Assembly (NCBI RefSeq): GCF_001544795.2
Contig: NZ_FCOI02000004.1
Span: 391,412 to 455,411, forward strand
Direction of reading: 5' to 3'
Length of the DNA stretch: 64,000 nucleotides
From: Caballeronia temeraria
Lineage (GTDB): Bacteria > Pseudomonadota > Gammaproteobacteria > Burkholderiales > Burkholderiaceae
Below, one piece after another: positions 54,521 through 63,925 of the stretch (its first letter is position 1; the number at the start of each line of letters is the position of its first letter). Both the position numbers and the translations under genes were made by a program. The notes beneath the pieces are model-generated. The model searched no databases. It saw nothing but the letters and a program-made list of their open reading frames with translations, and had not been told where the DNA came from.

Positions 54521-55699
54521 TTAATCCTCCCTCTGATTCCACGCGCGGGCAAACTGCGCGTCGAGATGCTCAGCGAGCCGATCGAGCGGCTCTTTGAATC
54601 GGTTGTATGCAGCCGTGCTGCCGTCCGGCTTCGACAGGTCATAGACGGTCGAAAGCTGCGCCGAGGCGCCCTTCGGCACCGTTGACTCCGGAATCTCGAA
54701 CGGCAACACGCGATCGCCATACGCCTTCTGAAGCCACCCGCGCACGACGCGCGAAACGTCATCGGATTTAGCTTTCGTCATGATTACGTTCACGAAGTCG
54801 AAGCGCTTCTGCTCAAGCACGCCCGGCAGCTTCTTGGCGATATCCGCGAAGAGATGCCAGAACTGTGTCGAGCTTGCGAAGTCGAGTGCCTCGGGCGGGC
54901 AGGGCAGCAAAATTGCATCGGACGCTAACAGCGCGTTGATGGTCAGATAGCTGAGTGCCGGTGGTGTGTCGATCACGATCGCGTCGTATTCGTCTGCGAG
55001 CGGCATGAGGCCCTTGCGAACGATCTCCCAGAATTCGAACGTACTGTCGTTCAGAACTTTGGCGGGAATTTCGAATTCAGCGTCGAAGAGGGACGACGAC
55101 GCCGGAATGAGATCGAGGTTGTGCCAGTACGTTTCCTGCACGGCATAGTGCAGCGTCTGCTGGTCGCCGTAGACGAGCGGAAGAAGGGTCTGATCGTCCG
55201 AAATCTCGGCATCCGGCGCCCAACCACACAACTGCGTCGTCGTGCCTTGCGGATCGCAGTCGATCACGAGCACCCGGCGACCGAGCAGCGTCAACGCCTG
55301 CGCGGCCGAGACCGCTGTCGTCGTCTTGGCGACACCGCCCTTGAAGTTCGCGACCGTCACGATTCGCCCACGCCTGCCTTCCGGCCTGCGTGGCCGCTCC
55401 TTAGTCGCTCGAATCCAGGTGAGCGCTTCCTCGAGCGTGAATTCCTTGCTCCGGCCCGCACCCTTGGAGGTTCCCGCGGGGAGATCGCCCTTGGTGGTCA
55501 GATACTGGAACCGCTGCTTGTCGATGCCGCACAGCGACGCGACTTGCGCGCTCGTGAATGTCGGCGCGCTTTTGCGCGGATACGGCTCCAACATTGCGTC
55601 GCGGATCTGATTGAGAATGTCAGTGGCTTGGGCGGCCACCCCCAAGAGCGTTTCGATCGAAACGGATTGGTCGACTTCGGGAAGCCGAGCGCTTAGCAT
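54521..55699 (-). CDS. parA: chromosome partition ATPase ParA (type Ia, with N-terminal DNA-binding region)
   Basis: This is a 392-residue ParA. An N-terminal helix-turn-helix region (TFTSAQVASLCGIDKQRFQY, about residues 45-65) recognises its own operator. The deviant Walker A is FKGGVAKTTTAVSAAQALTL, with LVIDCDPQGTTTQLCGWAPD and AIVIDTPPALSYLTINALLA. The long N-terminal region places it with P1-type ParA. ATG 55699 is chosen; the frame is open to a TTG at 55801. An inverted repeat at 55738-55777 lies just ahead and is probably its operator. Confidence 0.92.
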   Translation of the reverse strand: MLSARLPEVDQSVSIETLLGVAAQATDILNQIRDAMLEPYPRKSAPTFTSAQVASLCGIDKQRFQYLTTKGDLPAGTSKGAGRSKEFTLEEALTWIRATKERPRRPEGRRGRIVTVANFKGGVAKTTTAVSAAQALTLLGRRVLVIDCDPQGTTTQLCGWAPDAEISDDQTLLPLVYGDQQTLHYAVQETYWHNLDLIPASSSLFDAEFEIPAKVLNDSTFEFWEIVRKGLMPLADEYDAIVIDTPPALSYLTINALLASDAILLPCPPEALDFASSTQFWHLFADIAKKLPGVLEQKRFDFVNVIMTKAKSDDVSRVVRGWLQKAYGDRVLPFEIPESTVPKGASAQLSTVYDLSKPDGSTAAYNRFKEPLDRLAEHLDAQFARAWNQRED

Positions 55700-55737
55700 G
55701 GAATTCGCAGTCACTGGCGGGCCTGGGTAAGCAAATA

Positions 55738-55777
55738 ATTCTTCGGTTTGTGGAAAACAAGCTGCAAACCGAAGAAT
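55738..55777. promoter_or_regulatory. 13-bp inverted repeat, probable parAB operator
   Basis: ATTCTTCGGTTTG (55738-55750) and CAAACCGAAGAAT (55765-55777) are perfect arms with a 14-bp centre, 39 bp ahead of parA. A second shorter repeat, CTCAAGT (55797-55803) and ACTTGAG (55816-55822), follows. ParA's N-terminal helix-turn-helix would bind here to repress parAB. Confidence 0.68.
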
Positions 55778-55872
55778 AAACGTCGAACCGGTAAACCTCA
55801 AGTAAACTCTGAAGTACTTGAGTGCCCGCGACGGACATTTTTACAACGCCGGCCGCTTGTGTAAACGCAAAA

Positions 55873-57855
55873 TTAGGACGGCTCTGACGAGTTTCGCGTT
55901 AACGAGGCAGTGCGGATCAGCTTTTCGATGCCCAGAAAACGGCCCGCGTCCTCGTTTTTCAGATAGAGCGCGGTCGTCGAAAGGTCGGCATGACCGAGTC
56001 CGGCGCTGACCTCGCCTAATTCCGCACCGTGCCCGAGCGCGTGCATCGAGTGCGTGTGGCGCAGCCAATGCGTGCTGGCGCGTGTCAAATGGCGGCCGCT
56101 CCCGGCGGAGCGCGATTCCATGAGCGCAGCCGCGTTGGAGAAAATCCGTTTGAAGAGTTTCCCAACACCGTCCGGGGACAGCGCTTGCCCGCCGCGCGCC
56201 TGCGCGAGAACCGGCGTGCCGTCGGGGCAATCCAGCGCGGGCGGCAGGCCGCGCAATGCGAGGTTTTCCTGCAGGGTCTCAGCGACGACGGGCGGCAAAA
56301 GCACCGTACGCACTTCGCCGCGGCCTTGCGCGACGGCGAGACGCCAGACCACGCCGTCGACGCCGGAAAGACGCCCGGCGCTGAGCGCGTCGGTGGTTGC
56401 GGCGGCAAGTTCCGCGCGACGCAAGCCGGTGGCGTAAGCGAGAAGCAGAGCCAATTTGTCGCGGTGTGCAGCGAACGAGTACTCGGCCCGCTCGACGGAT
56501 TCCAGCACGCATTTCCATTGAGCCGGATCGAGCGTACGCGTCGCCGATTCGAACACGGGCGGCGCCGTGACACGCGCAAAGCCGGTAAACGGATTGACCG
56601 TCAGATAACGCTGGCCGACGAGCCATTCGCACATGGCGTTCAAAATCGAGCGTGCGGTCTCGCGGCTGCGGTCGGAAAGGGCGCCGGCGAAAGGGCGCCA
56701 GGCGGCAAAACACCGCTCCCCGCGATGCGTCGAGACCCATCGTGACGCCGGCTGAGGATTCGCGAGAAACTCGCCAAGGTATTCGGCGCAGTCGGCGGCG
56801 TCGAGTGAGGAAATCGGCTTGCCTTTCTCCACCAGCGCCCACAGCAACAAACGCTCGGCTTCGCGCCGATAAGCGCGACGCGTGTGCGCGCTGTCCGACC
56901 GAACGTCCAGCCAGGCGAAGATCGCGCGGACATCGGTGTTGAACTGCACGCCGCCGGCCCGATTCGACCCTTTCGATCCATCCAGTGCCGCCGGGACGCG
57001 CAGCGCCTCGATCGGTGCGATGACGATCGCGTCTTCCCCGGCGATGTCCGAACGCAGCGCCGGCGTGGAAACTTCCGGCTGCCACTGCCGACGCGGCACC
57101 AGCGCCGCCGGCGAAAGCGCGCGCCCGAGCGCCTGCGCGTGCAATTGCAACCAGTCGACCACCCGCTGCGCGCCTCTCGGACCGAGCCGGGGCACCGTCG
57201 CGTACCATCGATGCCGCCTTCGCTCGATCAACTCGATGACATCCGCGATCGTCGCGAGCCCGGCCGCCGAAAGTCGCGCGGTGATTGCGGGCTCGAACCA
57301 GCCGTCGATCGGATGATCCGGACTCGGATCCTGCGCGAGCGATGCTTCCATACGCGCGAGCGCATCGGCCTGGCGTCGCCGCAAACGCGCATTGCGCCCC
57401 GCGCGCCGGTCGATGGCGGGAGAGCTGTCCGGCGGATATTCCTCCCGATACAACGCCAGCAGCTCGGATTCGCTGTAAACGCCACCGGGATCGACTCGTT
57501 CGCGGAAGTCGTCGAGCGGCGGGGCGGCCGTGGCTGGCGGCGGCTCGAACAGGGGAATGCTTCCAGGGCGAAGCCGCAGCAGGTGAGCGGCTTCGGTGTC
57601 GCGGGCGCGGCGGGCCAAAACGGAAAGCGTGTCGCGCAGCGCCGCGATCAGCCGCCGCGTCGCGCGGACGTCGGCGCTGGCGTCGCCATATGATGCGTGC
57701 AGTTGCGCCTCCGACACGCCGTCGAGATAACCGCGATACAGCGCAAAGTGCTGGCGCGTGAGGCGGCTCGGCGCGTACACCGGAACGTTTTCCGACGTCG
57801 CCTGCTCGTCGTTTTCTGGCAAACTCGCTTTCGCGCGTGCCCTGTTTCTAGCCAT
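55873..57855 (-). CDS. large tyrosine recombinase/integrase
   Basis: This is a 660-residue protein starting at ATG 57855 (AAAGGAT ahead). The first 300 residues are a long N-terminal region without family resemblance, including a helix-hairpin-like stretch (PRLGPRGAQRVVDWLQLHAQ). The core-binding and catalytic domains follow, with active-site arginine in YATGLRRAELAAATTDALSA, HWLRHTH (H-x-x-R) and LGHADLSTTALYLKNEDAGR (H then Y). All catalytic residues are present. It sits directly behind parA and is probably a stable part of this replicon region, perhaps a resolution enzyme. Confidence 0.9.
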   Translation of the reverse strand: MARNRARAKASLPENDEQATSENVPVYAPSRLTRQHFALYRGYLDGVSEAQLHASYGDASADVRATRRLIAALRDTLSVLARRARDTEAAHLLRLRPGSIPLFEPPPATAAPPLDDFRERVDPGGVYSESELLALYREEYPPDSSPAIDRRAGRNARLRRRQADALARMEASLAQDPSPDHPIDGWFEPAITARLSAAGLATIADVIELIERRRHRWYATVPRLGPRGAQRVVDWLQLHAQALGRALSPAALVPRRQWQPEVSTPALRSDIAGEDAIVIAPIEALRVPAALDGSKGSNRAGGVQFNTDVRAIFAWLDVRSDSAHTRRAYRREAERLLLWALVEKGKPISSLDAADCAEYLGEFLANPQPASRWVSTHRGERCFAAWRPFAGALSDRSRETARSILNAMCEWLVGQRYLTVNPFTGFARVTAPPVFESATRTLDPAQWKCVLESVERAEYSFAAHRDKLALLLAYATGLRRAELAAATTDALSAGRLSGVDGVVWRLAVAQGRGEVRTVLLPPVVAETLQENLALRGLPPALDCPDGTPVLAQARGGQALSPDGVGKLFKRIFSNAAALMESRSAGSGRHLTRASTHWLRHTHSMHALGHGAELGEVSAGLGHADLSTTALYLKNEDAGRFLGIEKLIRTASLTRNSSEPS

Positions 57856-57928
57856 TTATCCTTTCTATTCAGTGATTTGCGCCGAGGTTATCAAGCAGCT
57901 TCGAATTTGACAAGAAAAATCGCAACGT

Positions 57929-57948
57929 CTGATAAGTCGAATTATCAG
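57929..57948. promoter_or_regulatory. palindrome upstream of the recombinase gene
   Basis: CTGATAA (57929-57935) and TTATCAG (57942-57948) are perfect arms with a 6-bp centre, 74 bp ahead of the recombinase start. It may be an operator or recombinase site. Confidence 0.42.
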
Positions 57949-58068
57949 CATCGGAGTCGATTACTCCACTATATGTATGCGTCGCCAGACCGGCGCGCTT
58001 GAATGTTCACCCGCCGCGGCGCATATTTTCACCACGCCCACGAAGGTATCCGCAGGAGAAACGAGCCG

Positions 58069-59412
58069 ATGCTTGATCCTGTACGCCCCGCATCGAAACC
58101 GCCCGAGCAGGACGACGCGTTCCGCCCGAGCCTCCCGGAGGTGTACGCGTCGGTTCATGTGCCCGAAAGCGGTCGATGGTTTCGGCGCTTTCTCGCCTTC
58201 GCCGGTCCGGGCTACATGATCTCCGTCGGCTATATGGATCCGGGCAACTGGGCGACCGACATCGCCGGCGGATCGCGCTTCGGTTATACCCTGCTCACGG
58301 TCATCCTGTTGTCGAACCTGATGGCGATTCTGCTGCAGGCGCTCGCGGTGCGTCTTGGCGTCGCGACCGGCCGCGATCTCGCGCAGGCGTGCCGCGATCA
58401 TTATTCGAGGCCGGTGAATTTTGCACTGTGGCTCGCGTGCGAGGCGGCGATCGTCGCCTGCGATCTCGCCGAAGTGATCGGCACCGCCATCGCGCTGCAA
58501 CTGCTTTTCGGCATTCCGCTGATCGCGGGCGCGCTTCTGACCGCCCTCGACGCCTTCCTTTTGCTGCTTCTAATCAACAGAGGCTTTCGCCTCCTGGAAG
58601 CGTTTGTCATCGCGCTTCTGGTCGTGATAGCAAGTTGCTTCGCGTTGCAGATCGCGGCCGCCGCGCCGCCGTTCGCGGATATCCTGCGCGGCTTCGTGCC
58701 GTCGCCGCGCATCGTCGCCGATCGCGAGATGCTGTACGTGGCGATCGGCATTCTCGGTGCGACGGTCATGCCGCACAACCTCTATCTGCATTCGTCGGTC
58801 GTGCAGACGCGCGCGTACGGCAAATCCGTCGCGGCCCGCCGCGATGCGATCCGCTGGGCGACGATCGACAGCACCATCGCGCTGACGCTCGCGCTTTTCA
58901 TCAACGCGGCGATCCTGATCGTCGCCGCGGCCGTGTTCCACGCGAACGGTCACGTCGAAGTCGCGGAAATCGGCGATGCGTTCCGCTTGCTCTCGCCGCT
59001 GCTCGGACTGAGCATCGCGTCGACGCTCTTCGCGGTCGCATTGCTCGCGTCGGGATTGAATTCGACGGTGACCGCGACGCTCGCCGGACAGATCGTGATG
59101 GAAGGCTTTCTGCGTCTGCGAATCCCGATCTGGTCGCGGCGTCTCCTCACGCGCGGGATCGCCATCGTTCCGGTCATCGTCGTGACGGCGATTTACGGCG
59201 AAAAGGGCACCGGCCAGTTGCTCGTGCTGAGCCAGGTGGTGCTGTCGATGCAACTGCCGTTCGCCGTGATTCCCCTCGTGCGCTTCGTGTCGGACCGCCG
59301 GAAAATGGGCGTCTTCGTGGTCTCGCGGTGGACGAGCGGATTGGCGTGGTTCGTCGCGGCCGTGATCGTCGTGCTCAACGCGAAGCTGCTGGCCGATACG
59401 CTGCTGTCGTGA
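58069..59412 (+). CDS. mntH: Nramp divalent metal transporter MntH
   Basis: This is a 447-residue protein with about 11 membrane helices, starting at ATG 58069 (GGAGAAACG ahead). The two metal-site helices carry [20 protein letters not shown] (DPGN) and [20 protein letters not shown] (MPHN). These bind Mn(II)/Fe(II) for proton-driven import. An in-frame upstream extension to 58003 is rejected. No MntR or Fur box is recognised upstream. Confidence 0.94.
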   Translation: MLDPVRPASKPPEQDDAFRPSLPEVYASVHVPESGRWFRRFLAFAGPGYMISVGYMDPGNWATDIAGGSRFGYTLLTVILLSNLMAILLQALAVRLGVATGRDLAQACRDHYSRPVNFALWLACEAAIVACDLAEVIGTAIALQLLFGIPLIAGALLTALDAFLLLLLINRGFRLLEAFVIALLVVIASCFALQIAAAAPPFADILRGFVPSPRIVADREMLYVAIGILGATVMPHNLYLHSSVVQTRAYGKSVAARRDAIRWATIDSTIALTLALFINAAILIVAAAVFHANGHVEVAEIGDAFRLLSPLLGLSIASTLFAVALLASGLNSTVTATLAGQIVMEGFLRLRIPIWSRRLLTRGIAIVPVIVVTAIYGEKGTGQLLVLSQVVLSMQLPFAVIPLVRFVSDRRKMGVFVVSRWTSGLAWFVAAVIVVLNAKLLADTLLS

Positions 59413-59464
59413 CCGCGCGTCGCGCGAGCCAAAAACACCCTCTATATATAAGGAGACGCAGACC

Positions 59465-60628
59465 ATGAGCGGCACGTTCATCGACATCGCGCTTCGCGAC
59501 GGCACGACCATTCCCGCTTACGTTGCGCAGCCCGCGAAGGGCTCGGGTCCGGGCATCGTGTTGCTGCACGACGCGAGCGGGCTCGATGACTTCGTCCGGC
59601 GTTCGGCCGATCTCTACGCCGAGGAAGGCTATGTCGTGCTCGCGCCGCAACTTCCCGATCACGATCCGAAGCCGGGCGGCGTCGCTGCGGAAAACTTCGC
59701 GGCGCTCGTCGATGCCTTGCGCGCGCTGCCGCAACATGCGGGCAAAGTCGCCGTGATCGGTTACGGGCGCGGCGGCCGGTTCGCGACGCGCATCGCCGCG
59801 CAGGCCGACGTCGATTGCGCCGCCTGCTATTACGCCGACGACTTCCGCGCCTGCCTCGCCGACATCCCGACGATCCGCTGCCCGATCATCTTCCACTTCG
59901 CCGAAGCCGGCGCGCACGATCAGCGCGAAGCCGAGGCGGCGCTCGCGGGCCGGCAGCATATCGAACGCTATGTGTACGCGGGCACGTCGGCGGGCTTCAT
60001 CGTTTCAGACAGCGAGCACTTCGACAAACCCGCCGCGCTGATGGCGTACTCGCGCACGCTCGCGATGCTGCGCAAGGTGCTCGGTCCGCACTTCGATCTG
60101 AATCATTTGTGGGAGCAGCATTGCTATTTCGAATTCGGGACGCGCGATGTCGACGCCGTCATGCCGACGATGGTCGCCGAGCCCTACGTCAACCACGTGC
60201 CGACGATGACGGGCGGCGTCGGTCACGATCAGTTGAAGCGCTTCTACCGCTATCACTTCGTCCACTCGAATCCCGCCGACACGAAGCTGATTCCGGTGTC
60301 GCGCACGATCGGCGCGGATCGCGTCGTCGACGAATTCGTGTTTTGCGCGACGCATAGCTGCGAAATCGACTGGCTGCTGCCCGGTCTCGCGCCGACGGGA
60401 AAATACTTCGAAGTTCCGATGCTCGCCGTGATCCGCTTTCGCGGCGACAAGCTCTACAACGAGCATATCTATTGGGATCAGGCTTCGGTGCTGGTGCAGA
60501 TCGGCGTGTTGAATCCCGAAGGGCTTCCGGTCGCGGGGCGGCAAACGGCGGCCAAGCTCATCGACGAAACGCTGCCGAGCAACGCGTTGATGCCCAATTG
60601 GGCATCGAGCGAGGGCAAGCCGATCTGA
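59465..60628 (+). CDS. dienelactone-hydrolase-like protein lacking its catalytic Cys and His, with an added NTF2-like domain
   Basis: This 387-residue protein has a DLH-type alpha/beta hydrolase in residues 1-210 (AYVAQPAKGSGPGIVLLHDA; RRSADLYAEEGYVVLAPQLP). The nucleophile loop reads IGYGRGG (G101 instead of the catalytic Cys in GYCxGG), and the histidine loop reads AGTSAGF where AGxHxF is expected. Residues 215-387 read as an NTF2/SnoaL-like domain (FYRYHFVHSNPADTKLIPVS; MLAVIRFRGDKLYNEHIYWD). It lies ahead of the P450 fusion in the same direction. Either it is a non-catalytic binding protein or it uses a different chemistry. Confidence 0.85.
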   Translation: MSGTFIDIALRDGTTIPAYVAQPAKGSGPGIVLLHDASGLDDFVRRSADLYAEEGYVVLAPQLPDHDPKPGGVAAENFAALVDALRALPQHAGKVAVIGYGRGGRFATRIAAQADVDCAACYYADDFRACLADIPTIRCPIIFHFAEAGAHDQREAEAALAGRQHIERYVYAGTSAGFIVSDSEHFDKPAALMAYSRTLAMLRKVLGPHFDLNHLWEQHCYFEFGTRDVDAVMPTMVAEPYVNHVPTMTGGVGHDQLKRFYRYHFVHSNPADTKLIPVSRTIGADRVVDEFVFCATHSCEIDWLLPGLAPTGKYFEVPMLAVIRFRGDKLYNEHIYWDQASVLVQIGVLNPEGLPVAGRQTAAKLIDETLPSNALMPNWASSEGKPI

Positions 60629-60699
60629 CGCAGGCGAGCGCGGGGCGAACGTCGCGTTGCATACTAGGGTCACGCTAAAAAAACGATCAGGAGACGAGC

Positions 60700-63030
60700 A
60701 TGACCGACGTGGACGGCGCGAAACGCGCGCCTCAATGTCCCTTCCATGAGGAAACACGCGCACCGGACGGCTGTCCGGTGAGCGCGCGCGCAGCCGAGTT
60801 CGATCCCTTCGGCGACGGCTATCAGCAAGATCCACCCGAATACGTGCGCTGGGCGCGCGAACAGGAGCCGGTTTTCTGGAGCCCGAAACTCGGCTACTGG
60901 ATCGTCACCCGCTACGACGACATCAAGGCGATTTTTCGCGACAACATCACGTTCAGCCCGTCGATCGCGCTGGAGAAGATCACGCCGACCGGCCCCGAAG
61001 CGAACGCCGTGCTCGCGTCGTACGGCTTCGCGCTGAACCGCACGCTCGTCAACGAGGACGAGCCCGCGCACATGCCGCGCCGTCGCGCGCTGATGGACCC
61101 GTTCACGCCCGAAGCGCTCGCGCATCACGAACCGATGGTGCGTGCGCTCGCCCGCGAGTACGTCGATCGCTTCATCGACGATGGCCGCGCCGATCTCGTC
61201 GATCAGATGTTGTGGGAAGTGCCGCTCACCGTCGCGCTGCATTTTCTCGGCGTGCCCGAAGAAGACATGGACACGCTGCGCCGCTATTCGATCGCCCACA
61301 CGGTCAACACGTGGGGGCGCCCGAAGCCCGAGGAGCAGGTCGAAGTCGCGCACGCGGTCGGCAAGTTCTGGCAATACGCGGGCAAGGTGCTCGACAAGAT
61401 GCGCGAAGATCCGTCCGGCCCCGGCTGGATGCAGTACGGCATCCGCAAGCAGAAGGCGCTGCCCGAGGTCGTCACGGACTCGTATCTGCATTCGATGATG
61501 ATGGCGGGCATCGTCGCCGCGCACGAGACGACGGCCAACGCGACCGCGAACGCGATGAAGCTGCTGCTGCAACATCCCGACGCATGGCGCGATATCTGCG
61601 ACGACCCGAGCCTGCTTCCGAATGCGGTCGAGGAATGCTTGCGGCATAACGGCTCGGTCGCGGCGTGGCGGCGGCTCGCGACGAAGGACGTGACGATCGG
61701 CGGCATCGACATCGCGGCGGGCTCGAAGCTCTTGATCGTCACGTCGTCGGCGAATCACGATCAACACCAGTTCGCCGACGCCGATCTCTTCGACATCCGC
61801 CGCGAAAACGCCAGCGATCAACTGACCTTCGGCTACGGCGCGCATCAGTGCATGGGCAAGAACCTCGCGCGCATGGAGATGCAGGTTTTTCTCGACGAAC
61901 TCACACGCCGCCTGCCGCACATGCGCCTCGCCGAGCAGCGCTTCACGTATGTGCCGAACACATCGTTTCGCGGGCCCGAGCATCTCTATGTCGAATGGGA
62001 CCCGTCGATGAATCCCGAGCGCATCGATCCTTCCGTGCGCGAGCCGCGCGCGGTGGTGCGCATCGGCGAGCCGTCGTCGCATGCGGTGAATCGTGCGGTG
62101 ATCGTCGATTCGGTTCAGGCGTGCGCGGATCGCATCGTGCGCGTGCGGCTCGTGTCGGCGAACGGGCGCGATCTGCCGCGCTGGACGGCGGGCTCGCATA
62201 TCGATGTCGTGTGCGGCGACACCGGCATCTCCCGTCAGTATTCGCTTTGCGGCGATCCCGGCGACGCCCGCGCGTTCGAGATCGCCGTCTTGCGCGAAAC
62301 GGAAAGCCGCGGCGGTTCGGCGTGGGTGCATGAGAACGTGAAGCCCGGCGCGCACTGGCGCATCCGCGGGCCGCGCAATCATTTCCGTCTCGACGAGACA
62401 GCGAAGAAGCTCGTGCTGATCGCGGGTGGCATCGGCATCACGCCGATCAGCGCGATGGCGCGGCGCGCGCGCTCGCTCGGCATCGATTACGAAGTGCATT
62501 ACAGCGGGCGCTCGCGTGCGTCGATGGCCTTGCTCGACGAGATGTGCGCACTGCACGGCGAACGCCTGCGCGCGTACGTGTCGGAAGAGGGCGCGCGCAA
62601 CGATTTCGCCGCGCTCGCCGTGGACGCGGGCACGCTGGTCTACGGGTGCGGTCCGGCGCGCATGCTCGATGCGCTTGCCGACGCGAGCGCAGAGTGGCCC
62701 GAAGACGCGCTGAAGATCGAGCACTTCGAATCGAAGCTCGGCACGCTCGATCCGAAGAAGGAACACGCGTTCGAAGTCGAACTGAAGGATTCGGGTCTGG
62801 TGCTGACCGTCCCGGCGGATCAGACGCTGCTCACGACGCTCAGGCGCGCGAACGTCGATGTGCAGAGCGATTGCGAAGAAGGTCTGTGCGGATCGTGCGA
62901 GGTGCGCGTGCTCGACGGCGATATCGATCATCGCGACGTGGTGCTGACCAGGAGCGAGCGCCAGTCGAACAATCGCATGATGACGTGCTGCTCGCGCGCG
63001 AAGGGCAAAAAGCTCGTTCTGGCGCTTTGA
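60700..63030 (+). CDS. self-sufficient cytochrome P450 fused to FMN reductase and [2Fe-2S] ferredoxin (CYP116B-type)
   Basis: This is a 776-residue fusion. Residues 1-455 are a P450 domain with I-helix MAGIVAAHETTANATANAMK, ExxR-like text and heme-binding FGYGAHQCMG (C384). Residues about 460-680 are an FMN/NAD(P)H phthalate-dioxygenase-reductase-type domain (SHIDVVCGDTGISRQYSLCG; VLIAGGIGITPISAMARRAR). Residues 690-776 are a plant-type [2Fe-2S] ferredoxin with CEEGLCGSCEV (C725, C730, C733) and later MTCC. The order equals CYP116B enzymes, which hydroxylate many compounds without partners. It follows the hydrolase-like gene by 71 bp. Confidence 0.94.
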   Translation: MTDVDGAKRAPQCPFHEETRAPDGCPVSARAAEFDPFGDGYQQDPPEYVRWAREQEPVFWSPKLGYWIVTRYDDIKAIFRDNITFSPSIALEKITPTGPEANAVLASYGFALNRTLVNEDEPAHMPRRRALMDPFTPEALAHHEPMVRALAREYVDRFIDDGRADLVDQMLWEVPLTVALHFLGVPEEDMDTLRRYSIAHTVNTWGRPKPEEQVEVAHAVGKFWQYAGKVLDKMREDPSGPGWMQYGIRKQKALPEVVTDSYLHSMMMAGIVAAHETTANATANAMKLLLQHPDAWRDICDDPSLLPNAVEECLRHNGSVAAWRRLATKDVTIGGIDIAAGSKLLIVTSSANHDQHQFADADLFDIRRENASDQLTFGYGAHQCMGKNLARMEMQVFLDELTRRLPHMRLAEQRFTYVPNTSFRGPEHLYVEWDPSMNPERIDPSVREPRAVVRIGEPSSHAVNRAVIVDSVQACADRIVRVRLVSANGRDLPRWTAGSHIDVVCGDTGISRQYSLCGDPGDARAFEIAVLRETESRGGSAWVHENVKPGAHWRIRGPRNHFRLDETAKKLVLIAGGIGITPISAMARRARSLGIDYEVHYSGRSRASMALLDEMCALHGERLRAYVSEEGARNDFAALAVDAGTLVYGCGPARMLDALADASAEWPEDALKIEHFESKLGTLDPKKEHAFEVELKDSGLVLTVPADQTLLTTLRRANVDVQSDCEEGLCGSCEVRVLDGDIDHRDVVLTRSERQSNNRMMTCCSRAKGKKLVLAL

Positions 63031-63925
63031 CGCTTTGCCGAGTTTCCGGCGGATGTCCGCAGTCCGCCGGAAGCGATTAGTTTATTGACGGATGACATTA
63101 TGTCGCGGCAATAGGCAATCAATAAATGCTCATGTTTTCATCACGTCGTCATATCGATCTAAAATCGAAACGGCGATTGAGATTAAATCGTTATACACAG
63201 TAGTTAATTCGGATATAAAGCGCGACGCTGCGCGACTCCGGTTGCCCAGGACAACCACCTTGTGAGCGTAGTAAGTCGTTACCCGAAATCGCGACATTCA
63301 TCATACAACCGCGCAATTTTCGTCGTCATATAGGATGATTATTGAACGTGCGTTCGAGCAAGACAGCGATATTCGGCATGTTCAATATGGGACTTTTTAC
63401 GAATATCAGGGTTAATACCTACTAATATGAAAATTTTTACGCATATTTTGCGTATAGAATTGTTACTAATTTGGTGCGTCGCACAAGCACGCACGACCGA
63501 AAAAAACTTCCAACATCCTGCTGCAAGACGGCGCGTGGACTCGCGCGGTGAAGTCGCGTTCACGCGATTGGCGCAGCAAGGCGAAAGAGAAGGCCGGTGC
63601 CGAACCTGAGAGATTTTTATTAAAGGCCCGTATAAATGGGTCAGCAATTGGCTGCACGTTTGCCGCGTCCCATTCGGGATTTTCTATGCGGAACGAACTT
63701 CGCAGTTCGGCGAGGTCATCCCGTAGTCGGCGCGACGCCCTTTGAAAGTCGCTCACTCACGCATCGGACGGTCGGACTGGCTCCGTAATCGACGCTGCGC
63801 ATCAATCGCCAGGGTTCGAATCGAACTCACCGAATCCACACGTAATGGATGCCTTTTCCGTGTCGCGTGCGTCCTATCGCAATCGGAAATCCGCTCACGC
63901 TTTCGCTGTTTGATGAGGATAGAAA
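63031..63925. other. 895-bp AT-richer gene-free stretch
   Basis: No gene is supported. It holds the P450 terminator hairpin (63044-63072). A TACGC/GCGTA inverted repeat lies near 63438-63454, inside a strongly AT-rich section (63410-63475). Several poly-T runs occur. The thiolase promoter is presumably at the right end. Short frames crossing it lack ribosome binding sites. Confidence 0.6.
63044..63072 (+). terminator. hairpin after the P450 gene
   Basis: TTCCGGCGGA (63044-63053) pairs perfectly with TCCGCCGGAA (63063-63072) around a 9-nt loop, 14 bp after the P450 stop. It lacks a full T-run. Confidence 0.6.

Noticed and set aside
63339..63756. short frames in the AT-rich gap
   Set aside because: No ribosome binding site, no matching family, and mutual overlap on both strands.
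63800..63835. tRNA-like AGGGTTCGAATCGAAC segment, resembling a T-arm
   Set aside because: The bases flanking the TTCGAAT do not pair as a T stem, and no anticodon or acceptor arms exist at the right distance.
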